The notes beneath the pieces are model-generated. The model worked only from the letters and a program-made list of their open reading frames with translations. It did no database searches and was not told the DNA's origin. Source: Sporobolomyces roseus (taxonomy: Eukaryota; Basidiomycota; Microbotryomycetes; Sporidiobolales; Sporidiobolaceae). From it: 64,000 nucleotides of DNA. The translations under genes and the position numbers were made by a program. The stretch covers positions 3,038,001 to 3,102,000 of the forward strand of contig JADILM010000001.1 of the NCBI GenBank assembly GCA_016617785.1, given 5' to 3'. This document shows positions 20,995 to 32,504 of this stretch, one piece after another. Numbering within the stretch: position 1 is the first letter of the stretch; every line of letters starts with the position of its first letter.

Positions 20995-23713
20995 TTATTG
21001 ATCTTTCAACCAGCGACTTCTCTTGCGAAGTTTCGCTCCATTCTTGTAAAGGAACTGGAGAACAGGCAGACGGTCAGCTCGCGCGAGTCGGGAGATCACG
21101 AGAGAAGGCGACTCACACAAAGAGGTATAATGAGGAGGAAAGAGACGCCTGCCAGCAATGAGGATCCTCCTCCCACGCCTAGTCCCGTGAAGAAGGCATG
21201 ACCGAAGAGAGGGAAGCCTGCACCGAGAGTACTCCTGAAGAGTGCAGAGCCGGCGAGGATAGAAGCGGCGTACTTCTCGTATGAGAGGGCAAGGTAACTG
21301 CCGAGAAACAAGACGAGTCAGTTCGAGCTCGGGTTTGCGCAAAGTTGAATACTCACACCGAGAGGCACTGGAAGAGGAAGTAAATTCCCGGGAAGTAGAT
21401 GGCTGCACCTATCGTCGGTCCGATCCAGTGGATGTCGGGACTATTTCCAAGCCATCCAAAGAGAAGTAAAGCGATTGGAACGAAAGGAGCTCCCATTAAA
21501 GCGAGTTCGAGTCGCTCTTCCGGAGGTACGTTGAAATCGGTCTTCTGAAGTTTTGGGATGTAGTGATACTTTTGGTAGAGGCAGTAGACGAGAAAGGATA
21601 TCGCTCCCGTCACGTAGAATGCGAGGAAAGGTAGACCCGAGACACCTGGCGAGAAACCGTGGTAGCTGACGAAGTAGATAGGTGATAAGTGCATGGCAGG
21701 GAAGAGAGGGATGCAGGGGAGACTCACTCGGTGAAAACGATCGGGAACGCTTCGAACCTGTTCGTTCTCACAGCGTAGTCAGCGTCTGATGAGGGCAGCT
21801 GCGAGTGTACGAGAGGTACGTACCATAGATAGAATAGAGCTAAACCATTCAAGTACATCAAAAAAGGCGAGTCAGCGTTATTCGAGAGAAGAGGTCAAAC
21901 GAATTCGCAGCTCCTTGCGAAATGTGAACGAGGCAACTCGATAGCGGAAAACAAACATACCGTAGACGAAGCCGAGGTCTGTAGACGAGAGAGAGTAAGC
22001 ATACGACAGAGGGGCAGAGGATCGGCGAAAAGGAGAGCATACAGATGTTACAGAAGAGAACGATCGGATCAGCGCAAAGTGCGAAAGCTCGGCCTATCGT
22101 CGTGTAGATCGTCGAGAACAAGCTCGGCTCATCCTGTAAATCGAGTTCCTCGCGAGTCTTGAGCTTGTCGTTTCCGGTCAACTTGCGGAGTCGGACAGCT
22201 CGGTTTCGCAAGATTGTTGGCGCAAAGGTCTCTGGTAGGAACAGGAACTATGGACAGCGAAGATGTCAGCTTGAGCTGAGAGGAAGTAGGGGAGAGGGCG
22301 AGTGTGAAAGTATTAGGCCTACTCACCGAAAAGATGAACGAAAGTCCCGAAGCCATCATCAATTCGTAAACTGGCCACTTCCATCCTAGCTTCTCTGAAG
22401 CGAAAGATCCAATTGTGGGACTGAGTATGGGCCCGCAAACGGCGGCAAGAGCCCAAACGCTGAAAAACGTGACATCGAATCAGTATCGCGACACCTGCAT
22501 CCAAAACGAGGGAGACCCACCCTAGAGCGTAAGGGATGTGCAACGAATCGTACATATCACAGAGAGCCGCACCCCCTCCACTGAGAGGTGGAGCACCGAG
22601 GAAGCCGGTGATGAATCGGAAGATAGCGACTGTTGCGAAATTTGGTGCGAAGATGATCGGGATTTGGAGGACGACGAAGAAGAAGAGACAGCCGACAAAA
22701 ACCGGTAGTCGGCCAATGTGAGGGATCTCTTGAAGCGGCGACCATAGCACTGTCAACAGCGAGTCAGTAAGCTACACTCAAACCGCTCTGAGCTTTCCCG
22801 CTACTCACTTGGTCCGATTCCGCTATGGCGAGGAAGAAAAGTCAGTCTCCATCGAGAAGGAGAGTAGAGACGAGCTCACTATCCTAGAATGTAGAGGGAA
22901 AGGGCGAGAATCGACACTGTCTGACTGATGCCAAAATCTTCTTGCAGTCCAGTCTCCGATGCGGTGATCAGGGAAGCGCCAAGATAGACACTGAAAGTCA
23001 TCAAGCAGATCTGGAAAGAGATGAAGAGCTTTTTGCTGCGACTGAAGTTTCTGCGGGAGAGGAAAGAACGAGCAAATCGTCAGCGAGATTTGTAACTACG
23101 GCCCATATGGAGGGAGAGGATTCGATGCGTACTGGGGGTTCTCTGGATCATCTGGACCATCCCATCGAACTAGATACTCGTAGTCGTCTTCCAATCCCTC
23201 TCGCTTCACGATTTCAGGATCTCTCATCATTCGCTTCGTCCAATGCTCCTTCTCCTGTTTCTGTTTTGTCTGAGTATCAACCGAGTGACCCCCAATCGAC
23301 CCTAACCTCGAAGGCGTTTCACGAAGCGCAACATCCTCCTCATTTCTTCCTCCTCGCCCAACTTCCGAATCCTCGTTCCGTCTTGTCGCTGTCTTCCCTT
23401 TCTCCGTATCCTCGTTCGCTTTCTCAGTATCGGCAAAGAGTGTCCCTGAGTTGTAGGTTGCTGGAGTTGGAGGGTAGCCGGAATGATTTGAATCAGGAAT
23501 CGAAAGGGCGACGGAGTTGCGAAATTTCGTGTTTGATCGGTTATCGACGAGAGTCGGCTCGCTTGCACCAGTTCCTTTCAGGTCATCAGGGTGTAGGCGA
23601 TAGCGTTCGGGAATCGTGTAGTCGGATCGCTCTTCGGTATAGGGTAGGAATCGACCGTTCGAGAAGTAGTTGAGGAGCTGGCCTAGGGAAGCGCTGCGAA
23701 GTGTATCTCGCAT
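20995..23713 (-). CDS. MFS drug:H+ antiporter (DHA1, FLR1/TPO1-like), copy 1
   Basis: Starts MRDTLRSASLGQLLNYFSNG; a cytosolic N-tail of about 200 residues with charged, low-complexity sequence ends DGPDDPENPQ-NFSRSKKLFIS, the usual boundary before TM1 in this group. Later landmarks are SVYLGASLITAS, YGIGP, LWSPLQEIPHIGR (loop 4-5 motif with conserved Arg), FRFITGFLGAPPLSGGGA, SPTIGSFASEKLGWKWPVYE, LPETFAPTILRNRAVRLRKL, YGLLYLWFEAFPI-like region and RLELALMGAPFVPIALLLFGW. It ends KNGAKLRKRSRWLKDQ. Around ten introns. DHA1 members export polyamines, azoles or other toxic compounds in exchange for protons; the substrate cannot be told. The tandem paralogue follows upstream in the same orientation. 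Confidence 0.88.
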
Positions 23714-24532
23714 ACAAGCGGGCGTAAAGCGAGTGTTGACGTGAAGTCAAGTGTGGTGACAGAGCAAGAGAACATGAGCGAGAGTAGAATGTATCAAACT
23801 TGAGCCGAATTGCGATGAGATGAAATTCGAGAGAGTGACTAGTTTCCGAACGAGTGGAGGATCGTTCTTTCCATCGCTTCGAGAGTTCGTTCTTCGGTTA
23901 AAAGGATTGATCTGGTTGGTCGAACGTTCTCAGGACTGTTTATTGATTTGACTTTACTCTCGTCATCCAGTCTAAATTTCGAAATGAAGACCTAAATCGC
24001 GATCGCAAGCGATTAGCTGATATTCCGAATAGCTTAGAATAGATTTCTACGTACCTCGTTCGCAGTTGTCGAGCGCTGAGTGAGCGACAGAGAGATGAAT
24101 GATTGATCTGCATGATGAAGGAGGGAGAAAGCGATGAAGCAACCATCCGGCTATAGGCGAGGTTGAACAGAGCAACAGCAGAGAACGCTCGGAATAACGG
24201 CGGAAGAGGTTGGTCGGAAGAATGCATAGAAATTAGAATGAACGGAAGTTTTCGAAAGTCGCAAACTCGCACTTCGCAGAATCAAAGCTTTCGCAACAGT
24301 GATCAACTTGATGAATATTTGACTACATTCTGTATAAGAGGGGCTACAAAAAGCGATAGAGACAACATTCTAAAGAGCAGTAAAAGATGTAATTAGGCGA
24401 AGTGTAATCAGAAGAGATCTATAGGACAGATTTATGGACATTTGATGCGAAGGACGTGTAGATTGGACGAAAACGACGATGCGACGACGTGCAGAAGGGA
24501 AGAAAGGGGGCGAGAAAGGGGACGAAGGGAGA
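23714..24532. other. Intergenic between the tandem MFS genes
   Basis: About 820 bp holding the promoter of MFS copy 1 and the 3' region of copy 2. No gene is seen on either strand. Confidence 0.45.
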
Positions 24533-27447
24533 TTAAGCAGCCCATTTACTCCTCGCGCGAAGCTTGTCTCCGTACTTGAAGAGACCGAGGAGGGGGATGA
24601 TCATGAGGGCAGACACTCCGGCGAGGAGGGAACAGGCTCCTCCGATGCCGAGACTAGCGTAGAAGAAGCTACCGAATAAGCTGTCGAGGAGAAGAAAGAT
24701 CAGCGAAAGTCTATTGAATTGAGCAATGAAGTGATACTCACGGGAAACCAGCAGCGAGCATACTTCGGCAGAAATCGTTTCCGGCCTGGGTGCGGAACGA
24801 ACAAGGTCAGCTTTAGCAAGCGAAGCGTCGAAACGCAAACTTGGCGAAAAATAGACGTACGAAGACGGAGGCAGCGACTTCGGGGTAAATCTGACCCAAG
24901 TAGAGGAGGATGCACTGGAAGGAGAAGTAGATACCGGGGAACTGTCGTGCAAAATGCATGTTAGTATGTATACTCAAGCTCGAGATCTGCGAATTTCGAC
25001 GAGATTCGAGAAGAGGAAACACTCACGTAGAGAGCGGCTCCGATGGTGGGAACGATCCAGTGGACGTAATCGTACTGGCCACTCCAACCGAAGATGAGAA
25101 GACTTGCTGGAATGAAGATTGATCCATAGATTGCGAGTTCGAGGCGACGTTCGGGAGCGAGCTTCATGTTGGTCTCCTTGAGCTTGGGGATGTAGTACCA
25201 CTTATTGTAGAGAATATAGACGACGAAAGTAAGAGCACCAGTGACGTAGAAGGCGAGGAAAGGAAGGGTCGATTGGAGGAGGTTGAACATGCGTTTTCTG
25301 CGAGAGGGAAATTGGATTAGCTTCTGCGTCTCGTAGACAAGCGAGCGGAAACGAAAGCTGTAGACTCACTCAGCGAACACAACGGGGAACGCTTCGAACC
25401 AGAGGTAGAAAATGGCTGCATACGTCGATGAGGAAAGAATAAGCACAGTCTCGCGTGAACAAACGAAGCGAATCACGACTGACCGTAAACGATACCGATG
25501 TAGATGTTGGCGAAGAGGACAGCAGGTTCAGCGAAGAGCTGGAAAGCACGAAGAACGGTCTTTGCTCCAGAAGCGGCGATACCAGGTGAGTCTTGAGCGT
25601 CGAGTTCCTCCTTGGTCATGATAAGGTTGTTGCCAGTGAGCTTGCGAAGTCGTCGAGCTCGCTTGTAGAGCACGTTGGGACCGTAAGTCTCGGGTTGGAA
25701 GAGAGTCTGTAGAACGGGACATCGAAGGTGATGAGCAGGAATTATCAGGAAAAAAGGAAAGGTCGACTCACCATAACGATGAAAGAGAATCCACTGAGCC
25801 ACATCAATTCCCAGATAGTCCACTTCCATCCATTAGCTTGAGCAGCGGCAGCTCCAACGACGGGTCTATTTGGGCGAGAAGAATAGAAAGCGATCAGTTT
25901 CGGATATAGAAATAATAGACGAGAAACGGTTCAGCATACCCTAATACAGGTCCGCAGACTGATCACAAGAGAAAATGGTCAGTTTGGACCATGATGTAGG
26001 AGGAAGGAGTAGAACGCACTAGCTCCGACAGCCCAAAGACCCTGCGAAAACACGAAGAAACAAAAGTTCAGCTTTTGCCTCGCTGACTAAGATAGGGATC
26101 AGTGGAAGACGTACCATAGCGTAAGGAAGGTGGAAGGGGTCGAAGAGATCTCCCATCGAAGCTCCTCCCGTTGCGAGACTAAGGAACGATAGAGAAGAAA
26201 GGAGAGAAGGGTCAGCTCCGAAATCGATCGGCTTGAGAAGAATAGTGTCGACTTACCAAGGAGATCCGAAGAAACCGGTGAGGAAACGGAAGGCGAGGAG
26301 AGTACCGCTGTAAGACGATGGCGGTCAGCGAAATGCCCAACGCTGAGACGCCGAAAGGAAATACTCACAAGTTGCAGGAGGGAAGGATCATGGGGACTTG
26401 GAAAAGGACGAAGATACCGAGCGAGAAGTGATAGACGGGGTTACGACCGAGTTGATGAGTCTCTTGAAGAGGTGACCAAAGCACTAAATACGAAGAAGAG
26501 GTCAGAAACGAGAACTCGTGAGAAGAGGCGAAGGAGAGGAACATACTGGGACCGATACCGTAACCAACTGTCGGACGAGAGGATACTATGAGCGAGAGTT
26601 CGAACAAGGGGGAGCGAAGTAGAGACTCACCGATGAAGAGGGTCAAACCCAAAATCGAAGCAGTTTGCGATACTCCGAATTGCGCAACTACAGACTGTTC
26701 TCCCGGCGTGTAAATGGCACTTCCCATGTAGACAGAGGCTGTGAGAAGGGCAATTTGACCACCGATGAAGATCTTCTTCTTGGTCGACCAGTTTCTGCGA
26801 GGGAGGAGGAATAGGAAGGTCAGGCTCAAAATCGCAAAGGAGAGGGAAAGGAGAGGGAAGAGAGAGGAAAGAGAGACTCACTGAGGGTTGTCCTGATCGT
26901 CATCACCGTTCCAGGTGACTAGGTATTGGTAATGTTCGTGTCGGTTGTCCTTGACCGCCTTTTGAGGATCAGCCGTCAACTTGTAAGCCCACTTGTCCTC
27001 GTCCGATCCATGATGCTTCTTCGACTTCTCCCCCTTCTCTCCCTTCTCCTTTGACTTCTGTCCTCCCTCCTCCTCATCACGACTCTGGTTCTCCTCATCC
27101 TCGACGACAGTTCGACTGCTGCTATCACTCCTTCGCGGTTGTTCCCGTTCCTCCCGCTCATCGTTCTTCTCGTGATCCGTCTTGTGTAGTCGCTTGACGG
27201 TGTTCTTTCCAGCAGCTTTGAGAGCGCCAGCGTTGATCGAACCTCGACCGGTAGTTCGATTCTTCTCGACGTGCTCGTTGTCGAGGGTTCGTTCTTCGGG
27301 GCTGTAGTTGTGAGGTTCGTCGGATCTGGCGAGGAAGTGTTCGGGGACGACGTAATCGTGTCGTTCTTCAGGGTAAGGGAAGATTTTACCTTTCGAGATA
27401 AAGTTGAGGATTTGTCCAAGAGGTGCGTCCCTCATAATGTCGAGCAT
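24533..27447 (-). CDS. MFS drug:H+ antiporter (DHA1, FLR1/TPO1-like), copy 2
   Basis: Paralogue of copy 1 in the same orientation. N-tail MLDIMRDAPLGQILNFISKG is nearly collinear with copy 1 (MRDTLRSASLGQLLNYFSNG), then the tail has a highly charged Glu/Lys/Arg repeat-poor linker of about 150 residues before WNGDDDQDNPQ-NWSTKKKIFIG. Later landmarks match copy 1: SVYMGSAIYTPGE, YGIGP, LWSPLQETHQLGR, ETYGPNVLYKRARRLRKL, RLELAIYGSIFIPASLLIFGW and the end KYGDKLRARSKWAA. The PLQE(T/I)xxxGR and LxKRA-RRLRKLTG motifs are typical of FLR1/TPO-like DHA1 carriers. Over ten introns. It is likely a multidrug or polyamine exporter of the plasma membrane; substrate unknown. Confidence 0.88.
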
Positions 27448-28170
27448 GATGATAGTAGTCGACGAGCTACGAAGCTGCTGTTCTTGGGATGTGAAGTAGA
27501 GGGAGAGTAGAAGGAAAGAAGAGTTGACGACTATAAAACTGGAGGAGCGATTCTTGGATTTCTGCTATACTCGGCCTTTGTGCGTAAGGATCTGCTTATT
27601 CAATGAGCCCAAATAAGGCCGACGATCGTGAACTGTTCCCGGAAGAAGCGGCAGAAGTATTGACCTCCACAAAATCACTACGTCAAGTCTTTCGCAAAGT
27701 CGAGGCCGACCCGAATATGAGAATCGACTACTGTACATACTGCAGCTAATCAATTCAGTGGTAGTCTGGAGAGTCATTCGTAATGAAATTGCTTACTGTT
27801 CACCTCCGAGAGTTCCGACGGCGTCTCGTAACCCATCGAATCGCACGAGAAACGGGATCTCGACCTCGAGAGCGATCTAGCGGGCTGACAACGAGTACGA
27901 AACGCACGCGCAGACCCTCCGAAGATCGAGACGGACCATGTTCGAGTACGAAGCGGAAATTCTAACGAGTCAGGTCGAAGCAGGATCGGAGAACTTTCGA
28001 GCGAAAGCATTGAGAATCTGTTCGCAATCTTGCAACTTCGGTGCTGAGACCTTTGTTTGTGCTAGTCGTCGTCAATGACCCTCCAATAGCACAAGAATAC
28101 GAGGAAACCGCTTTACAATCTATTTCGAAATCCGTCTATGTACAAATCCGCTGTCTCCCTCATGAGCTCC
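27448..28170. other. Intergenic, no gene seen
   Basis: About 720 bp with the promoter of MFS copy 2 and the 3' region of the PEBP gene. Short frames on both strands lack any recognisable product. Confidence 0.4.
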
Positions 28171-28950
28171 TCACTTGCCCATGACCTTGTTGACGAGTGA
28201 TTCCACTGTCAACTTCGTGTTCTCAATGATAGCAGGAATATCCGCTTGAACCGACATCCATCCAACTCCCTCGATCGTCAATTTCTCCTCCTTGCAGTAC
28301 TCAACAGCGTTCCAACCCAATCGGCCAGCCAAGTCCGACTCTCCATCGACAGGGTAGCCCTTGTCTCCTTTCGGCTCGTATGTTGGCGATTCGCGGCAGA
28401 CGAGGAAGACGTAACGGTGAAATCGGAAGTCTGGAGAGGGAGAGGGAGGAAGGTAGTTTGTGACATTCGCGTTGAGCCCGAGTTGATGCGCTGCTCGCTT
28501 GGTCTTCTGATCGAACAGCATACCAGATTGTAGCCAGTGTCGGACCTGAGGAAAGCGAAACAAGGTCAGTCGGTTCGAGTTGCGAATAATCTCGTTCAGT
28601 CTTCAAATGGATCGCTTACGGGTCCCAGGGTTTGTTCTCCTTTCATGAGAAGATCGGGATCCGTGCAAATAATAGTGTATGAAGCGGAAGGATCCTATCG
28701 GACAGCGATTCAACTCAAGATCAGTCTGAGTTGCGAAAGCGAGATTCGACCTTTGAGGACGTACAGCTTCAGGAAACTCGATCTCAGGAATCTCCAACAC
28801 GTCTGCTCTTGCTGGCTTCTCCCCTCTGCTGACCGTGACCTTTGGGTAAACAATTCTGACTTCGCTTCTGATTCCTTTCGCTTGCTCCTCTGGGATCACT
28901 TGAGGGATAACTTCAGCTTCACGTAGAGCTTGTAGTAGATCGCTTGACAT
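28171..28950 (-). CDS. PEBP-family protein (phosphatidylethanolamine-binding, TFS1-like)
   Basis: Three exons, start MSSDLLQALREAEVIPQVIPEE at 28950. The ligand-pocket region reads SYTIICTDPDLLMKGEQTLGP (the DPDxP motif, here DPDLL) followed by VRHWLQSGMLF (HW) and FHRYVFLVC, then YPVDGESDLAGRLGWNAVEY and a C-terminal helix ending NKVMGK. PEBP proteins bind phospholipids and anions; in yeast Tfs1 inhibits carboxypeptidase Y and Ira2. The DPDxP proline is replaced by leucine and the GIHR-type motif is poorly matched, so ligand specificity may differ. Cytosolic; no signal peptide. Confidence 0.85.
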
Positions 28951-29307
28951 GGTGTAGTGTAGGGTTTGTTGATGAGAGGAAGAAAGTGGAGGAGGGAAAG
29001 AGCGAAACTCGTCGTCATCAGACCTTCGTTTTTCGATTTCGCACGGGTTCGTTCAAACCGAGCACTTGGAACCAGCCTTTCATGGGCGTAAAGCAAATCG
29101 AGAAGCGAGCGCGAAAGCGAAAGTAATCGTCGAAACGAGAAACTCTGCGAAGACCGATCCCTCACTCGCAGAACTCGAGAGCGGACAACGATCGAGAGAG
29201 AGTATGTATAAATTACCACAAGAGAGACAACATGTAGTCGGAAGGAACGGAAACGAGATCGAGGAGAGAACAAGAAAAGAACGCCGTGAGCCAGAGATTG
29301 GCATCCC
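28951..29307. other. Intergenic, no gene seen
   Basis: 357 bp between the start of the PEBP gene and the stop of SGF29 (both minus strand). It should carry the PEBP promoter. No distinct motif. Confidence 0.4.
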
Positions 29308-30711
29308 TCAAGGACCCTCGACGACCAGTTCAATCGGTACATCCCTCACTACATCTCCATCGTCATCGAACTTGAGCTTGTACACTCGTTCCTTCAGTTT
29401 GTTCTATAAGGAGAGGGTGGAAATCAGTAACAGCGTGAGAGACAGGTGAGAGGTGACTGACCTTTCCAGTACCGGTAGATATCGCGTAAGGTCCACCTTC
29501 GATGTAAGCTTTGTAGAAGGATGTTGTTTCAGGGTAGAGAGCGAGAACGGTCGTGCCGCTCGGGAAGGGATGCTCGGGATATGTTCGTTCGTCGCTCTTA
29601 TCGGGGAGTGGAATGATCGATTTGAGAGTAGTGTTCCATTTCCTGACATCGAGAAGAGTGTGTCAGTCAGCTGCCACAAGCTCAGTGAACAAAGAAGAGG
29701 TGAACTTACCCTCCTTCGGGAGTTGGATTTGCAGGATCATAATCGACATCTTCGACCGTGTACCTGCTACTCTCTTAGGATCAGCGACAGCGCTCATAGC
29801 CTGACAGTACAGAGGAAGCTAACCTATTTTTGTCCCCTTGCAAGCAAGTAATGATTCTCCCCAAGATCCAATCTCCTGGCGCATCCCCAGGTACAGATTT
29901 CTTCGACTGCCTCACTGCGATCGCTCGACCCGGTTTCAATGGCAGTTGTGCTTGAAGTGCTTCTTTCCTCCCCTTGATCGTCGATTTCTTCGGAATACCC
30001 AAAGCTTGCAAAGGTTGAGTATGCTGAGGGGGAGGAACAGAAGTTGGAGGTAGAGCGTGAGAGGGTAGGAGAGGGGTTTGTTTCGTTGATACGGATCGTG
30101 ATAGTTGTGGTGTCGGGTTGGCGGGAGATCCAGCTCGTGAAGCGTAGGTTGGTAGAGGGGAAGGACCGGCAGATGGAATCGGAGAACCAGCGGCAGAAGA
30201 GTTGTCTGCTTTCCGCTTCTTCGTATTTGGTCCCGTTCGTTTCGGCACGTTCCCTGAGTATCCTTCGGAAGCGTCCTGTCAATCGTGGGAGCCCTGAGAG
30301 AGGCGAGATTGGATGCGACGAACCTGAAACTGCATTGTTCTCGAGTGCCATCGGAGTTTGAACAGCCATGAGAGCATCAAGGGTAGCGATCGCCAGGTCG
30401 ACTCGTCTGTTCATACGTCACACAACGTCAGTCCCAGTCAGAGAGTATACAACGTCTACGAACAGCGAAATACGCAGAATTTGAAGCGAGACGTACCTCA
30501 TCTCATCGTTTGCCTGCTCCTCGAGCGTGTCGTACGATTTGTCTAATCTACCCTTGACCAAGTTGATAGGCTTCTTGTCATCATCTAGCTCTGATTGAAT
30601 TTGGTTGATGCTCTTGAGAGTGGAATTAATCGCTCCAGTGAACCCGATATAATCGCGTAATTGACTCCGGAGTTGAGCTGTCAATTGGGCTGGATCTCCA
30701 TGAGATACCAT
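29308..30711 (-). CDS. SGF29: SAGA-associated factor 29 (tandem tudor reader of H3K4me)
   Basis: Starts MVSHGDPAQLTAQLRSQL with a coiled-coil N-terminus (INSTLKSINQIQSELDDDKK, KSYDTLEEQANDE). A Pro/Ser-rich linker with KRTGPNTKKRKADNSS follows. The C-terminal SGF29 domain reads GDWILGRIITCLQGDKNR, YTVEDVDYDPANPTPEGG, KWNTTLKSIIPLPDKSD, TTVLALYPETTSFYKAYIEGG and ends VVEGP. The LALYP-TT-FY motif is diagnostic for the second tudor. SGF29 binds di- and trimethylated H3K4 and recruits SAGA. Five exons or so, all GT-AG. It fits the chromatin genes elsewhere in the window, but neighbours give no functional link. Confidence 0.9.
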
Positions 30712-31141
30712 AGCTAGCTAGTAGGTCGATCGTGTTGGAGGTTGAAACGATCTCTCAAACTTTCTCGCTTCATCTTGTTTCATTGACTGCACAATCTTGT
30801 CGTCCTCAGATGTCAAGAAGCGCCCTATGAAGCTATACGTAGCTGCTCATCTCTGCCGCTCGCTTGAAATCGCTTCAATCCACCTCCTCGTTCTCGATCT
30901 GCAACATTCTTTCTCGTTTCCGTTTCATCAGCTGCTGGCTGCGTTCGAAGGCTGTCAGAACGCTTCTATGACTTGAGGCTGCACTTTAAGTCCTCTCGGT
31001 CTCACGGCGCTGGCAAAGTCAGGTCATGTCACCATTAGAGGCAGGATCAACTGATATTCGGAGACTTTTCCCTTTCGCTTGCTCCTTTCACAAGCTCTTT
31101 GGACTCCTACACACTCAACACGACTCGAATAACGTCAAAGG
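30712..31141. promoter_or_regulatory. Divergent region, SGF29 / four-TM copy C
   Basis: 430 bp. The 60-100 bp before the copy C start closely resemble the promoter of four-TM copy B, so this part was duplicated with the gene. Confidence 0.45.
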
Positions 31142-32035
31142 ATGGCTCCCGTCAAGATTTACTTCCTTCGGTGGCCGCGGTGAGTCTCTCATTCTTTCGT
31201 AACTTTCGAAGCGATGTCAACAGTGGAAACTCATACAACTTGCCTCCTCCTGCTACGCAGATTCATCGCTTTCCAGCTCACTCAAATCCTCTCGCTCCTC
31301 ACTGCCGGTCTCTCGATTTGGTCTCTCGTTGAGTGAGTCTGACCCTACTTTGCGAATCCGTCCAATTCAAGCCTGAACCCTGCTCGTTCCTTCAGTGCTC
31401 AACACAAACAGGCCAAGACACGGGCTATGATCCCAGGAGGTGAACTAAACATCACCGATATTATCGCAGCTGGAGCTAGTGTTACCTCTGCGACGTGAGT
31501 TCTCGAGTTTTCACCTCTTGTTTTCCTCCAACACTTCACTGACGATCGACTTGTTCGAGTAGTGGTCTCTGCGGTCTCCTCTGTTTCGGTCTTGGACTCT
31601 ACACCATCTTTGGCAAACGAAGAATCGAAACCCTGCACACTATCCGAGTGAAAGAGGGACTTTTCGCTGCCTGCCTCATCTTCCTAATCGCTACTCTCAT
31701 CCCCGCCACTCTCTTCGCCGCTACTCGATCAGGTGTCATTACTGCCCCAGGCATCCCAGCTGCTCTCATCCTCCGTCTCGTCGCGGCATCCGGAGAGAAA
31801 CTTGCTTGTGAGTTTTCGTTTTCCGTTCTTCTAGCTCTTGAGTCAGTTCTGTCGTGTTCGAGGATGGAGTTGACACATCTTTCTTCGTCTCCCCTAATCG
31901 TCTCCCCTGATAGACAAGGGTCAGTTCCCCTGCCTCGCTTTGTGCAGCACTGTGCCGTTCATCGAGGACACTCACCCAACGTCGGTTTCCTCTTCCCTTC
32001 TGCCGCTCACCTCGGCTCATCTTCTGCTTCACTAG
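31142..32035 (+). pseudogene. Four-TM protein copy C: dispersed chimeric copy with altered last exon
   Basis: Exons 31142-31179, 31261-31332, 31396-31494, 31563-31807 and 31914-32035 have the same junctions as copy A, and exon 4 has nine differences from A by my count, all synonymous. The protein reads MAPVKIYFLRWPR...GEKLA like A. The last exon differs: after YKGQFPCLALCS it does not resemble A, contains no fourth membrane segment, and stops at 32033. The sequence just before the start resembles copy B. It is therefore either a recent pseudogene or a functional three-TM variant of about 191 residues. I call pseudogene because loss of TM4 is likely to disrupt the fold, with modest confidence. 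Confidence 0.55.
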
Positions 32036-32504
32036 TGGTGAGCTCGATTCATGCGCAAATCCGTCACTCTCTTCCTTCGAAGGAGAATAGGTGGGAAACG
32101 ACTGTCTTGCAATCGTCAAACAGCTACTCCAGTGGAAACCGCTCTGAACTCGCCTCGATATCTCCGCTTCGAGCCTCTAGTCGTAACTTCACTTCAACAT
32201 CTCCTCGTTGTATGACCTGCATCATTCGTTGGCTTGGGAGTCTCGGCAGAATCGGAAGATGCGAAGAACGCCTTCGAACCGATCGCGGCTGCTCTTCACG
32301 ACCGCGCCGGTTCTGTCGCCGCTTTGAATTCACTGGCCGTCGAGCTGGCATAGCGATCTGGGAGGGCAGTGATCGTTCGAAAGCGAAGCGAGTCGGACCC
32401 GTGAAGGAAGAATCGAGCGGTCGAAGCGGGAAATCTGTCGCTAGCTTCGGCTCGATATTGGCGTCAAGGATAGAGTGGGGAGGAGAGAGGATGTGTAGAA
32501 GATT
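32036..32504. other. Intergenic, 3' side of copy C
   Basis: About 470 bp between two convergent genes. An open frame reads through here from copy C in another frame but has no recognisable product. Confidence 0.4.
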
